Assembly (NCBI GenBank): GCA_963765265.1
Contig: CAVXVN010000017.1
Coordinates: 62,001 to 126,000 of the forward strand
Origin: Bacillus_BD sp963765265
GTDB lineage: Bacteria; Bacillota; Bacilli; Bacillales; Cytobacillaceae
Reading direction: 5' to 3'
DNA: 64,000 nt
In this document: positions 37,051 through 46,992 of the stretch, piece after piece
Layout of the letters: every line of letters begins with the position of its first letter
Position numbering within the stretch: the first letter of the stretch is position 1
Program-made: the position numbers and the translations under genes
Notes under the pieces: generated by a model
The model's input: only the letters and a program-made list of their open reading frames with translations
Told to the model about the DNA's origin: nothing
Databases searched by the model: none

Positions 37051-37545
37051 TGGCTAATACTAAATAATAAGAATCTCCAATTTAGCATGTGCACCTAAAT
37101 GTGTGGGCATGCTTTTTCTTTTAATTATGATTAATCTTCGGTGTATTCCTACAGTAAAATACCCTCAAAGCTAATAGAAACTATTCAGACAATGCAAATT
37201 CAATTTGCCAAATTGAATTTAATCGATAAAATAAAGCGTAGACGCTAAACTTAAATATGTTATGATTAACAAAAGGAACGTTTGTTCTTTTTGTTAAAAT
37301 AACCTTTTGTAAACCCAACATTCATCATATGATATGGTAGAATTGAAAGGGTGAACGAATCGATAATCATTTATGATAGAGTAGAATTTATTAAAAAGAT
37401 CTTAATGCCACTCGTTTAAAGTGAGTGTAAATGTTATTTATCCTTATAGCATTGGAACCTGAAGTGCAAATACAAAATCAAATTTGATACGAGTAAAAAC
37501 TCGAATTTTTGTAAGTCTTTTTATAGAACTGAAAGGGGTATGTTC
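37051..37545. other. Long leader of parE with terminator for yneT
   Basis: At 37083-37121 GCATG and CATGC arms followed by TTTTTCTTTT probably end yneT. The remaining 420 bases up to parE show no gene; they must contain the parEC promoter, but I see no consensus boxes. Confidence 0.5.
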
Positions 37546-39525
37546 GTGGTAAGAGAACAATCGGCATTTGACTATAATGATGATTCCATACAAATCTTGG
37601 AAGGGCTTGAGGCAGTTCGTAAGCGTCCAGGAATGTACATCGGAAGCACGGATTCACGAGGATTACACCATCTTGTTTATGAAATTGTTGATAACTCAGT
37701 TGATGAAGTGTTAGCCGGTTTTGGTGAACAAATTATTGTCAAAATACATAAAGACAATTCGATCAGTGTCCAAGATAAGGGACGAGGAATGCCGACCGGG
37801 ATGCACAAAATAGGGAAGCCAACAACCGAAGTGATTTTAACCATTCTCCATGCAGGAGGAAAATTTGGTCAAGGTGGCTATAAAACAAGCGGTGGCTTAC
37901 ATGGAGTCGGTGCTTCTGTCGTGAACGCCCTTTCTGAATGGCTTGTCGTTAGTATTAAACGGGACGGATTTGTATTTGAACAACGTTTTGAAAACGGTGG
38001 AAAGCCCGTTACAACTTTAGAAAAAGTCGGTAAAACCAATCAGACGGGAACAACGATCCATTTTAAACCCGATCCAACTATTTTTTCAACGACTACTTAT
38101 AATTATGAAACACTTTGTGAACGACTTCGTGAATCAGCCTTTCTGTTAAAAGGTGTTAAAATTGACATTTATGATGAACGGAATGATTTGCATGAAATTT
38201 TCCATTATGAGAACGGCTTAAAGGCTTTTGTTCAATATTTAAATGAAGAAAAAGAAGTTATTTCTCCGATTATTGGTTTTGAGGGTGAACAAAACGGCAT
38301 TGAGGTCGACTTTGCTTTTCAATTTAATGACGGGTATGCAGAAAACCTGCTCTCATTTGTAAATAATGTACGAACTAAAGATGGCGGTACACATGAAATA
38401 GGATTAAGAACAGCCATTACACGGGTAGTTAATGAGTACGCACGTAAAGTAAATCTATTAAAGGAGAAAGACAAAAATTTAGATGGATCTGATATAAGAG
38501 AAGGGTTCTCTGCGATTATTTCTGTCCGAGTCCCAGAGGATTTGCTTCAATTTGAAGGACAGACAAAAGGAAAACTTGGGACAAGCGAAGCTCGTTCTGC
38601 TGTTGATTCAGTTGTTACTGAGCATTTAACTTATTTTCTCGAAGAAAATCCTGATATCAGTATCATGTTAATAAAAAAATCAGTAAAAGCCTATCAAGCA
38701 CGTGAAGCGGCCAGAAAAGCACGTGAAGATGCTCGAAGTGGGAAAAAACGAAAAAAATCAGAAATTTTATCAGGGAAACTCACACCTGCTCAATCAAGAA
38801 ATCCACAGAAAAATGAACTTTATTTAGTAGAGGGCGACTCTGCTGGTGGGTCTGCTAAACAGGGACGTGATCGTCGTTTTCAAGCAGTATTGCCTTTGCG
38901 TGGAAAAGTGATTAACACAGAAAAAGCCAAACTAGCGGATATTTTTAAGAATGAAGAAATTAATACGATCATATATACGATTGGAGCAGGTGTTGGTACA
39001 GACTTTCAGGTGGAAGACTGTAATTATGATAAAGTCATCATTATGACGGATGCTGATACGGATGGTGCACATATCCAAGTTTTGCTTTTGACCTTCTTTT
39101 ATCGTTATATGAAACCTCTGATCGAGGCCGGAAAAGTATATATTGCGCTTCCACCACTATATAAAGTTAGTAAAGGTGCTGGTAAAAAAGAAATAATGGA
39201 ATATGCTTGGAGTGATGATGATCTTCAAGATGCGATCAATAAGATTGGGAAAGGATATATCCTGCAACGCTATAAAGGACTTGGTGAGATGAATGCGGAT
39301 CAGTTGTGGGATACAACGATGAATCCGGAAACAAGAACATTAATCCGTGTTCGAATCGATGATTTAGCTCGTGCAGAACGTGGAGTCACAACATTGATGG
39401 GTGATAAAGTAGAACCACGACGAAAATGGATTGAAGCAAATGTGGAATTTGGTTTGCAGGAAGACTCAGGTAGCATTCTTGATAACGAAAACATATCAGT
39501 AGCAGAGGAGGTGGAACCATTATGA
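37546..39525 (+). CDS. parE: DNA topoisomerase IV subunit B
   Basis: The ATPase subunit of topoisomerase IV, which decatenates chromosomes. About 659 residues. Motifs: EAVRKRPGMYIGST, DNSVDE, GRGMPTG, GGKFGQGGYKTSGGLHGVG, the Toprim core LVEGDSAGGSAKQGRDR and DADTDGAHI. GTG 37546 is the better start because AAAGGGG leaves only one base to ATG 37540. The stop overlaps the parC start by ATGA. Confidence 0.97.
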   Translation: MVREQSAFDYNDDSIQILEGLEAVRKRPGMYIGSTDSRGLHHLVYEIVDNSVDEVLAGFGEQIIVKIHKDNSISVQDKGRGMPTGMHKIGKPTTEVILTILHAGGKFGQGGYKTSGGLHGVGASVVNALSEWLVVSIKRDGFVFEQRFENGGKPVTTLEKVGKTNQTGTTIHFKPDPTIFSTTTYNYETLCERLRESAFLLKGVKIDIYDERNDLHEIFHYENGLKAFVQYLNEEKEVISPIIGFEGEQNGIEVDFAFQFNDGYAENLLSFVNNVRTKDGGTHEIGLRTAITRVVNEYARKVNLLKEKDKNLDGSDIREGFSAIISVRVPEDLLQFEGQTKGKLGTSEARSAVDSVVTEHLTYFLEENPDISIMLIKKSVKAYQAREAARKAREDARSGKKRKKSEILSGKLTPAQSRNPQKNELYLVEGDSAGGSAKQGRDRRFQAVLPLRGKVINTEKAKLADIFKNEEINTIIYTIGAGVGTDFQVEDCNYDKVIIMTDADTDGAHIQVLLLTFFYRYMKPLIEAGKVYIALPPLYKVSKGAGKKEIMEYAWSDDDLQDAINKIGKGYILQRYKGLGEMNADQLWDTTMNPETRTLIRVRIDDLARAERGVTTLMGDKVEPRRKWIEANVEFGLQEDSGSILDNENISVAEEVEPL

Positions 39526-41960
39526 GTTCAAACGAAGTGTTTCGTGACCTCCCACTAGAAGATGTCATTGGAGATCGATTTGGTCGATATAGTAAATATA
39601 TTATTCAAGAACGCGCGCTCCCTGATGCTCGTGATGGCTTAAAACCAGTACAACGCCGAATCCTATATGCGATGCACGTTGAAGGGAACACATATGAAAA
39701 AGGTTTTAGAAAATCTGCAAAAACAGTAGGAAACGTTATAGGTAATTATCATCCACATGGTGATTCCTCTGTTTATGAAGCGATGGTACGGATGAGCCAA
39801 GATTGGAAAGTCCGTAATGTACTGATTGAAATGCATGGAAATAACGGAAGTGTTGATGGAGATCCACCTGCTGCTATGCGTTATACAGAAGCAAGGCTTT
39901 CCGCAATTTCTTCAGTTTTATTGCGTGACATTGATAAAGAAACAGTAGATTTTATCCTAAACTTTGATGATACATCCTATGAACCAACTGTTTTGCCTTC
40001 TATGTACCCTAATTTACTTGTGAATGGTTCAACAGGTATATCTGCAGGATATGCGACTGATATTCCACCACATCATCTTGGTGAGGTTATAGATGCGACG
40101 ATGTATCGCATTGATCATCCAGAATGTACGGTTGATGACTTGATGAAATTTATTAAAGGTCCGGATTTTCCCACTGGTGGAATCATTCAGGGCATTGACG
40201 GCATAAAACAAGCGTATGAAACCGGAAAGGGAAAAGTGATTATTCGTGGGAAAACAGAGATTGAAACGGTTCGTGGGGGTAAACAACAAATTGTCATAAC
40301 GGAAATTCCATATGAAATGAACAAAGCCAATTTGGTAAAGAAAATGGATGAATTGCGCTTTGATCGAAAAGTAGAAGGGATTGCAGAAGTACGTGATGAG
40401 ACGGATCGAACTGGGATGCGAATTGTCATCGAACTGAAAAAAGAAGCCGATGCTGAAGGCGTCTTAAATTATTTATATAAAAACAGTGACTTACAAGTTT
40501 ATTACCATTTCAATATGGTTGCAATCTATAATAAAAGGCCGATGTTAATGGGCCTGCGGGAATTACTAGATGCTTATATTGCTCATCAAAAAGAGGTTTT
40601 AAAAAGAAGATCTCAGTATGAATTGCGAAAAGCAAGTGACCGTTCCCATATTGTTGAAGGTTTAATGAAAGCATTATCTATTTTAGACGAAGTGATTGCT
40701 ACCATTCGTGCCTCAAAAGATAAACGTGATGCAAAAAATAATTTAATTGCTCAATTTCAATTTACTGAGTCACAAGCAGAAGCCATCGTATCCTTACAAC
40801 TATATCGCTTAACAAACACGGATATTACAGCACTAAGAGCAGAAGCAGAAGAATTGGCTAAGCTTATTGAAGAATTAACATCCATTTTAAATAGTGAAAA
40901 AAAGCTTGTTTCTGTCATTAAAAAAGAGTTGAAAGATGTACAAAAACGCTATATGGATGTCCGTCGAACCAAAATTGAAGCTGAAATTGAAGAATTAAAG
41001 ATAAATCTTGAAGTGTTGATTGCAAGTGAAGATGTTATCGTGACCGTTACGAAAGAAGGATATGTGAAACGGACAAGCCAACGTTCATTTGCTGCTTCGA
41101 GTGGGCAGGATTATGGTATGAAGGATTCTGATCGAATGATCGCTCAACTCGACATGAATACAAAGGATGTAGTGTTGTTATTTACAAATAAAGGAAATTA
41201 CTTATATTGTCCCGTACATGAATTGCCTGATATTCGTTGGAAAGATATTGGTCAACATATTGCTAATATCATCCCGATTGATCGTGATGAATCGATTATT
41301 AAAGCCATACCAGTTAAAGATTTTGAAAAAGAAACCTTCCTTTTATTTGTAACGAAAAGTGGGATGGTAAAGAAAACAGAATTAAAACATTACCAAGCCC
41401 AAAGACGGTCAAAAACACTTGTTGCCATTAATGTAAAAGGGGACGATGAAGTAATTGATGTTCATGAAACAGATGGAACACAAGAGATCTTCCTAACCAC
41501 ACATTTTGGTTATGCACTTTGGTTTAAAGAAGATGAGATTAGTCCAATTGGTACTAGAGCTGCAGGTGTAAAAGGGATTAATTTAAAAGAAGGCGACTTT
41601 GTCACTGGTGGAAAAGTGAAGGAAACGGATAGCCAACCTTGCATTGTGATTGTGACACATCGTGGATCCATTAAAAGAATGAAATTAAGTGAATTCGAAC
41701 TTACTTCACGCGCGAAACGTGGAGTCGTGATCTTGAGAGATTTAAAGGCAAATCCTCATCATGTTGTTGGTTTTGAGTTTGCAAATAACCATGACACGAT
41801 TTTTGTTGAAACGGAAAAAGGGAAAATAGAAAGTGTCCATGTAAAAGATTTACGCTACAATGACCGCTATTCAAACGGTTCTTTCTTATTCGATGAAGAT
41901 GAAAGCGGAAAAGTAATAACGATTTGGAAGATTATACAAGAGAATTCAACTTCGGTATGA
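39522..41960 (+). CDS. parC: DNA topoisomerase IV subunit A
   Basis: 812 residues, intact. The catalytic Tyr lies in AMRYTEARLS, the quinolone region reads YHPHGDSSVYEAMVRMSQDW, and the C-terminal beta-pinwheel repeats are present. The quinolone positions Ser (in GDSS) and Glu are those of a susceptible type. Translation is coupled to parE by a 4-base overlap. Confidence 0.97.
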   Translation: MSSNEVFRDLPLEDVIGDRFGRYSKYIIQERALPDARDGLKPVQRRILYAMHVEGNTYEKGFRKSAKTVGNVIGNYHPHGDSSVYEAMVRMSQDWKVRNVLIEMHGNNGSVDGDPPAAMRYTEARLSAISSVLLRDIDKETVDFILNFDDTSYEPTVLPSMYPNLLVNGSTGISAGYATDIPPHHLGEVIDATMYRIDHPECTVDDLMKFIKGPDFPTGGIIQGIDGIKQAYETGKGKVIIRGKTEIETVRGGKQQIVITEIPYEMNKANLVKKMDELRFDRKVEGIAEVRDETDRTGMRIVIELKKEADAEGVLNYLYKNSDLQVYYHFNMVAIYNKRPMLMGLRELLDAYIAHQKEVLKRRSQYELRKASDRSHIVEGLMKALSILDEVIATIRASKDKRDAKNNLIAQFQFTESQAEAIVSLQLYRLTNTDITALRAEAEELAKLIEELTSILNSEKKLVSVIKKELKDVQKRYMDVRRTKIEAEIEELKINLEVLIASEDVIVTVTKEGYVKRTSQRSFAASSGQDYGMKDSDRMIAQLDMNTKDVVLLFTNKGNYLYCPVHELPDIRWKDIGQHIANIIPIDRDESIIKAIPVKDFEKETFLLFVTKSGMVKKTELKHYQAQRRSKTLVAINVKGDDEVIDVHETDGTQEIFLTTHFGYALWFKEDEISPIGTRAAGVKGINLKEGDFVTGGKVKETDSQPCIVIVTHRGSIKRMKLSEFELTSRAKRGVVILRDLKANPHHVVGFEFANNHDTIFVETEKGKIESVHVKDLRYNDRYSNGSFLFDEDESGKVITIWKIIQENSTSV

Positions 41961-41974
41961 TAAGATTATAAACT

Positions 41975-42007
41975 AAACCCCTACTCATAAAAGAGAAGGG
42001 GTTTTTT
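41975..42007 (+). terminator. Terminator of parEC
   Basis: AAACCCCT and AGGGGTTT arms followed by six T. Confidence 0.9.
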
Positions 42008-42068
42008 ACATGTTTTTCCCCATTTTTGGACAAGATAAATAGGATCATCCAAATGGGAGGTTTCTTGT

Positions 42069-42839
42069 ATGAAAAAAGAATTCGGTTTAGCTTTAATGGC
42101 ATTTTTATTCTTGTCACTGAATGCGATTACCGGAGCTTATGCACTCGAAGAAAAGGGAGGGATGCTCACTCTATTGCAGCAAGAGAGTGATATCTCAGGT
42201 GATGGAAAAAATGACATTGTAACGATTTCAGGGATTCCGTTTGAGGAAGGAATCTCTTATCTTAAGGAAATATTTCTACATGTCACCGTTTCTGACGGTA
42301 AGACCTATAAAATAGACTTGAAAAGCGGATTTGATCCAACGATTGATTTTATTGATTTGAATTCTGATGGGGTTGCTGACCTATTTATTAGTATCCCAAC
42401 AGGTGGAAGTGGGGGACTTTCCAATTATTTCTTGTATACGCTTGCAAATGATCAATTAGTTGATATTGGAATTCCTGATTCACTGACGATTACAAGTCAA
42501 TTTCAAGATGGCTATAAAGCAACTATGACCATTGAAAATACAGGTGAAACCTATACATTTGACTTGAAGAGCCGCAAAAAAGATTACAATCGATTAGGTC
42601 TATATCTTAAAGGAAAATTGAATGAGCCAACAGAATTAATGGTTGATCCATATAGTTTATTAAAACCAATAAAACTAAAAAATGAACAATATGGTCTAAA
42701 AGGAATTCAACAGATCAGTGGTGCATATCATGCAGACGGAATTGCATTTGTAGAATCAAAATGGTATTACGAAAATGGAAAATGGAACATTGTAAGCACT
42801 AAAGTATTGGATAGAGAAAAAACTCAGAAAAAGAAATAA
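42069..42839 (+). CDS. Secreted hypothetical protein with FG-GAP-like segment
   Basis: 256 residues with a signal peptide (residues 1-25, cut after AYA). Two calcium-binding-type stretches, DISGDGKNDIVTISG and DLNSDGVADLFISI, resemble VCBS/FG-GAP blades. Start ATG 42069 follows GGGAGG. No catalytic motif recognised; it may be an exported or spore-surface structural protein. Confidence 0.75.
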   Translation: MKKEFGLALMAFLFLSLNAITGAYALEEKGGMLTLLQQESDISGDGKNDIVTISGIPFEEGISYLKEIFLHVTVSDGKTYKIDLKSGFDPTIDFIDLNSDGVADLFISIPTGGSGGLSNYFLYTLANDQLVDIGIPDSLTITSQFQDGYKATMTIENTGETYTFDLKSRKKDYNRLGLYLKGKLNEPTELMVDPYSLLKPIKLKNEQYGLKGIQQISGAYHADGIAFVESKWYYENGKWNIVSTKVLDREKTQKKK

Positions 42840-42853
42840 ATTTAAAGTGTAAA

Positions 42854-42910
42854 TAAAAAAGAAATAATAATTCTATTGATATATTTTCAATTTGTTGTTA
42901 TTTCTTTTTT
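42854..42910 (+). terminator. Terminator of the secreted protein gene
   Basis: AAAAAAGAAATAA and TTATTTCTTTTTT flank an AT-rich loop. 42911-43159 shows nothing else recognisable. Confidence 0.7.
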
Positions 42911-43159
42911 ATCTGAATGGATATCAAATGATTAAAGTGAAAAAAACGGTTAGTTAGGATGATCAAACTAAAATTCAGTTTTTAACCTAAAAAAATGTCT
43001 TTTGTCTCACTATTTTAAGTTTACTTGGTTAATGAGACAAATTTAGTATTATTTTATTAACTTCCTATAATATATATTATGGTGGGGGCGTTAAAGGAAA
43101 TATTAAAGTAACGTTCAGAGTTCTATGCTACTCTACTCTATGTTTGATAGCTATTATTT

Positions 43160-43496
43160 TTAATATTTAATATTTATAAATTTAACACTATACTCAATCA
43201 CATCATTAATAAATAAATGATGATTCTTAGCAAACTCTTTAACTTCTCTAACAATTTTTTATCATAAGTCGTTTTATATTGGACACGATCTTTGGTCTGG
43301 ATTCTTTGTTAAATGTAATAACTCCTTGAGCTAATACTGTTTGTAATCCATTTTCAATTAAATAATTAACGTGAGTATCATTTTCAATTGCAAAATATTT
43401 AATTGATCCAGTATGGATTTACTGACATTTGTTCTAAATTTAACTCTAGTATTCATCTGTTGTTTGAATTAATCTTCCGTTAACTAATTTCCACAT
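43160..43496 (-). pseudogene. Broken small gene (ribbon-helix-helix-like?) behind the homing endonuclease
   Basis: Four frame changes are needed to read MWKLVNGRLIQTTDEY, RVKFRTNVSKSILDQL, KYFAIENDTHVNYLIENGLQ, TVLAQGVITFNKES, KDRVQYKTTYDKKLL and KEFAKNHHLFINDVIEYSV. It has a good AGGAG site before ATG 43496. The repeated pattern of a short strand plus two helices suggests a repressor-like small DNA-binding protein, but I cannot name it. The break density is higher than elsewhere, so real decay is possible. Confidence 0.55.
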
Positions 43497-43539
43497 CAAT
43501 ATTACTCCTAATTTATATTTATATGATTTAATAAATTTG

Positions 43540-44340
43540 CTAATAGCACATCTGATCGCTGTGTGCATCATATTCTTTTTTATATAGATATATAATTATT
43601 AGATTGCATATTATATATAATTCTTGCTAAGCTTAGGATAGATTCATATTTTGCCTTTAACCCATACACGATAAATGGAATTTCCTACTTGAGCTAATTT
43701 CTGAAGTAATTTCAGAGCATAAGATTCCAGGATTGAAAGTACCGTTAATAGATCCTTCTGCAAAAATTTAAACTACCTGATGTGACATTCATAGCATATC
43801 CTTCATTATCTGAACCCACCCATCCCCATCAATCACTCCTCTTACGAATGAAGGTAAATATTCTTCTGGTACATCCGGAAATGGGACAGTTAATGATTTA
43901 TTGGCCAATATTCCTAATTTTTCTAGGTCTTTTTTTATTTCCTTAGAGTTAATCAGTAAAGATGGTGTTGTTTTTGTTGGACCAAATGGTGCTAATACGT
44001 AATCAGCTTCCATATAATTTGCAATCAAATGAAGAATATTTTCATCTTTCTGAGAAAATGAGATTGTGTGAGTTTGATTATGAACATGTCCATCTGTCAC
44101 AAAAAGTCCCAATATCCATGCCATCTCATGAGTCCAAACCTTAAAGAAATTTTCGTTTACTTTATGCTTACGGGGCTGCCCTGAATACTGTTCACGATTC
44201 ATTCCAACCCCATGCTTATACATCACATTCCGAATAGCACGATCTGAGAGCCCAATGATCGGAATCATTTCCTTGAACGACATCCCACTTTTGTACATTT
44301 GAATGATTACTTCGTCTGTCATACCTGGATTTCTAGGCAT
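43540..44340 (-). CDS. Free-standing LAGLIDADG homing endonuclease, frameshifted in C-terminal third
   Basis: From ATG 44340 (AAGGAGG site) the protein starts with a helix-turn-helix-like segment (residues 1-50, TDEVIIQMYKSG, IGLSDRAIRNVMYKHGV), then a two-motif LAGLIDADG nuclease: WILGLFVTDG with FSQKDENILHLIANY, and SFVRGVIDGDGWVQ. The first frame ends at 43789, but sequence past it in other frames continues the fold: EGYAMNVTSGS, IYRVWVKGK, LARIIYNMQSNN, and a stop at 43540-43542. At least four indels are needed. The two acidic catalytic residues are present. No intron or intein host is visible here. Confidence 0.7.
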
Positions 44341-44502
44341 TCTCTCGCCTCCTTTCACTTTCGTAAACTCATCATCTCTCCTATTACATTCTCTATTTTT
44401 ATTATAAGAACAAATGTTTGTTTTCGCAAGAGAAAAATGAGTAATTCAGTTATATTGTAGAATAAAATCTCCAAGGTAGGTAGAGTACCTAAGAGAACTG
44501 TT

Positions 44503-44538
44503 ATCAAAATCCCTCCTAAGTTCGAAGGGTTTTTGATC
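44503..44538 (+). terminator. Hairpin in the intergenic region 44359-44772
   Basis: ATCAAAATCCCT and AGGGTTTTTGAT pair with one mismatch around CCTAAGTTCGA. Orientation and owner unclear. No gene is seen in the rest of this interval. Confidence 0.5.
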
Positions 44539-44772
44539 TCCTACTCTCAATAATATATATATTTTAGATTACACGTTTGTTTTATTACTCCTTATCCTTT
44601 TAAACCTCTCTATCTTGCCGTATTTGCTTGTCCTAGCTTTTAATTCTTGAATCCATATAAATCCCTCTATTTCCTCATAAAACATCTCTGAGATGGCTCT
44701 ATGAATATATGATATAATTTGTAGGGATAGTGGAAATGGTTTCCTTCAAAAAATCATCTGGGAGAGAATCTA

Positions 44773-45867
44773 TTGAATATTTCTATTGATGAGAATTTAG
44801 TTAAATTAAAGAAAAGTCTGGACCCCATGCTAGTCGCAACAAATGAAAATTACAGAAAGGTAAAGACTAAAAACGGATTTGAAAAAATGTGGATGCCTCT
44901 ATTCGTTTTTTATCCTTTTAAACAATTAGTCTCTTTAGTTACATTTGGAAAGCTTGGAATGAACGTTTCTAAAACTCAGGGCTTAACAGGAATAGTAGCA
45001 ATAGTCGCTGGAACCTTACCTGCTATTACAGGATGGTTGGATTGGTGGAAGGATTTCTTAAACCAGTTTAGTATGTGGCAAATTGGCTTTTCTGCATTAG
45101 GATTGTGGTACATAATAACTGTAATCTATACATTCTTACAAATGCCTAATTGGAGAAACAAAGAGTTATTCCATATTGATGCATATAGATTATTCAGACC
45201 AAATGAATACGAAATTGTTGAACCTTTTCTTGGAACCAATTTTACTATTGAATCCATTAAAGACTTCATGTTAAGAAATAGCAACGAAAGAGCAATAATA
45301 GAGATTAAAGAGTTAAGTGAAGCTGAGGTTTCTGCTCTAGAAGATGATTTAGAACAGGCGGATAAATTAATATATACTTATGAACAAAATTTAATTTTTC
45401 TAAACGATATATTAATTAAATTGAACGAAAACATTCAATATATTGCTGATGGTTCATTGAATCCACAACATCTTTATATCATTAATTCAAATTTCTGTGT
45501 ATATGAAGTTAAAGATGATCAGTTTAAATTAATAACTAAGGAGTTTCCTAGACAAGATTTCGAAGATTTATTTGATGGAAACGACCCTCAGTTCCAACAG
45601 GAACCCTATGTAAGATGCTATTTCCAGGATGGGCATTTTTATCAAGGGGAAGATTCATATAGTTATAAGGTCAATTTGCCAAGATTAGACATACATTGGG
45701 TCATTACTTATTATCCCAAGTTAGATGATGAACAGACATTGCAAGCCCTTCTGGAAGATAGTATACTAAAGGTAGGAGATGGAAATCTTCTAAAAACGGC
45801 TAATTTATTATCGTTGTTGGAATCTCATTGCAAAATACTAAATGAACGACAAAAAGTTAGCTCTTAA
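44773..45867 (+). CDS. Two-helix membrane protein of unknown function
   Basis: 364 residues from TTG 44773 after GGGAGAG. Two hydrophobic segments (about 75-92, GIVAIVAGTLPAI, and 103-121, FSALGLWYIITVIYTFL) separate a short basic N-terminus from a long soluble C-terminal part with an acidic coiled coil (about 180-220, IIEIKELSEAEVSALEDDLE) and a mixed domain rich in Tyr, Phe and Asp. It is next to a mobile endonuclease and a small gene, in an accessory region. No family recognised; membrane-anchored sensor-effector roles are possible but unproven. Confidence 0.65.
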   Translation: MNISIDENLVKLKKSLDPMLVATNENYRKVKTKNGFEKMWMPLFVFYPFKQLVSLVTFGKLGMNVSKTQGLTGIVAIVAGTLPAITGWLDWWKDFLNQFSMWQIGFSALGLWYIITVIYTFLQMPNWRNKELFHIDAYRLFRPNEYEIVEPFLGTNFTIESIKDFMLRNSNERAIIEIKELSEAEVSALEDDLEQADKLIYTYEQNLIFLNDILIKLNENIQYIADGSLNPQHLYIINSNFCVYEVKDDQFKLITKEFPRQDFEDLFDGNDPQFQQEPYVRCYFQDGHFYQGEDSYSYKVNLPRLDIHWVITYYPKLDDEQTLQALLEDSILKVGDGNLLKTANLLSLLESHCKILNERQKVSS

Positions 45868-45887
45868 ACACAAAGGGGTGTATGAAG

Positions 45888-46064
45888 ATGGTTAAAAAAG
45901 GATATTCCTCGAAAGCCAATATAACCGTGTCTGCATCAAGAAAAGATAATTCTCTAGAGAGTTATATTGAAGTAAAACGTCATGAAAGACAAAATGATAT
46001 AAATGCTAGACGAAATAGAACGGCTCGATATAGAGAAAAAATCAATAGCATAGCAAATGTATAA
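45888..46064 (+). CDS. Small basic protein, 58 residues
   Basis: ATG 45888 is chosen over ATG 45882 for spacing from AAAGGGG. The product is highly basic (SASRKDN, KRHERQNDINARRNRTARYRE), perhaps nucleic-acid binding. It starts 20 bases after the membrane protein gene and shares its terminator, so the two form an operon. Confidence 0.6.
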   Translation: MVKKGYSSKANITVSASRKDNSLESYIEVKRHERQNDINARRNRTARYREKINSIANV

Positions 46065-46090
46065 GGAGCCATTATTCTGGCTCCTTTTAT
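46063..46090 (+). terminator. Terminator of the 44773-46064 operon
   Basis: AAGGAGCC and GGCTCCTT flank ATTATTCT, then TTAT. Confidence 0.8.
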
Positions 46091-46092
46091 TT

Positions 46093-46218
46093 TTAATATT
46101 CGTTTAGTTTCTTGCGAAAAACACTGGTCCTTTCTTTCGTCTTCTTCCTTTCCTTTTCCCTTTCTTTCCTATTTTTATCTACGATCTCTCTTATAGTGGG
46201 CAGATCCTGTTTTCTCAT
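46093..46218 (-). CDS. Small highly charged protein, 41 residues
   Basis: ATG 46218 is preceded by AAAAAGGAGG with good spacing. The product is a Lys/Arg/Glu helix (EIVDKNRKEREKERKKTKER). Its composition is close to that of the neighbouring 58-residue protein. Only the ribosome binding site and open frame support it. Confidence 0.45.
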   Translation of the reverse strand: MRKQDLPTIREIVDKNRKEREKERKKTKERTSVFRKKLNEY

Positions 46219-46346
46219 GGTAACCTACCTCCTTTTTAAAGATAGTATTCATCAAAAAACAGGTTAGACCTGATGAAAGTTTTCTTTATAAAAACCCTAA
46301 AAAAGCGCTTATAAACTTCGGTCTAAATTCCAGTATTGTTCAATAT

Positions 46347-46403
46347 TTTATAAAGAGACGGTGAGGATTTTTCCTCGTACATGTCCCTCCCGCTCTTTAT
46401 AAA
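46347..46403 (+). promoter_or_regulatory. Structured RNA leader
   Basis: TTTATAAAGAG (46347-46357) and CTCTTTATAAA (46393-46403) form an 11-base perfect outer stem; inside are CGG/CCG pairs and GAGGA/TCCTC arms. It ends 31 bases before the next start codon. Confidence 0.5.
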
Positions 46404-46433
46404 TAAATGACGACAATAAGGAGATGACAAAAG

Positions 46434-46649
46434 ATGTATGGCATTCATTTTTTTGAAAATAATACTTTAGTATTAAGTCAGTTTTTAAAATATATTCCTT
46501 CTGTGGATGAAGATATAAAAATTAAAGGTCGTAAAGGAAAAGTTTTTAGTGTTAACATGGTGAAGGAAAATAGCTTCCATGTACACGTCATCTATGAAAA
46601 AGTGATTAAAAGTCCAATTAAAGCAAAAGATAATAAAAAGAGAAAGTGA
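46434..46649 (+). CDS. Small hypothetical protein, 71 residues
   Basis: ATG 46434 follows AAGGAGATG. A beta-rich, basic product (DIKIKGRKGKVFSVNMV, SFHVHVIYEKVIK) resembling a small OB- or SH3-like barrel, with a Lys-rich tail. It follows the structured leader and has its own terminator. Not recognised. Confidence 0.6.
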   Translation: MYGIHFFENNTLVLSQFLKYIPSVDEDIKIKGRKGKVFSVNMVKENSFHVHVIYEKVIKSPIKAKDNKKRK

Positions 46650-46687
46650 TGGATTTTATTTTTTATGTTATTGATTGTGAATATGAC

Positions 46688-46723
46688 TTAAACGACCACC
46701 TGCTATTGGAGGTGGTCGTTTAA
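46688..46723 (+). terminator. Terminator-like hairpin
   Basis: TTAAACGACCACCT and its exact complement (14 bases) flank GCTATTGG. Confidence 0.85.
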
Positions 46724-46752
46724 GTTTCATGCTCTATTTTGATTATTTTTCT

Positions 46753-46992
46753 TTATGCATATTTTATGCCAGCCAGCTTAATATTGTTGATATCGTCAGA
46801 ACTGCAAGGTGTAACAGCATAAGTCATTTCACATTTTGGACAGTTCATGATTACCTTTTCTAATGTAAAGGTTTCCCCACACTCACAAGCAATTTCGTGT
46901 GCTACAGTTGGTGCAAAGTTTTCTTTCCCCTTACTTTTTACATGATCAACAATTGCTTTTCCATCCTCTAAATTTGAACAACCACAACTCAT
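46753..46992 (-). CDS. Small Cys-rich zinc-ribbon protein, 79 residues
   Basis: ATG 46992 follows GGAGGG. Cys pattern: SCGCSN at the N-terminus, CECGETFTLEKVIMNCPKCE forming a CxC/CxxC zinc ribbon, and a final Cys. Likely binds zinc or another metal. Function not known. Confidence 0.65.
   Translation of the reverse strand: MSCGCSNLEDGKAIVDHVKSKGKENFAPTVAHEIACECGETFTLEKVIMNCPKCEMTYAVTPCSSDDINNIKLAGIKYA

Noticed and set aside
44359..44772. CRISPR-like or phage att site next to the homing endonuclease
   Set aside because: No regularly spaced repeats and no integrase or tRNA junction seen; only a single hairpin.
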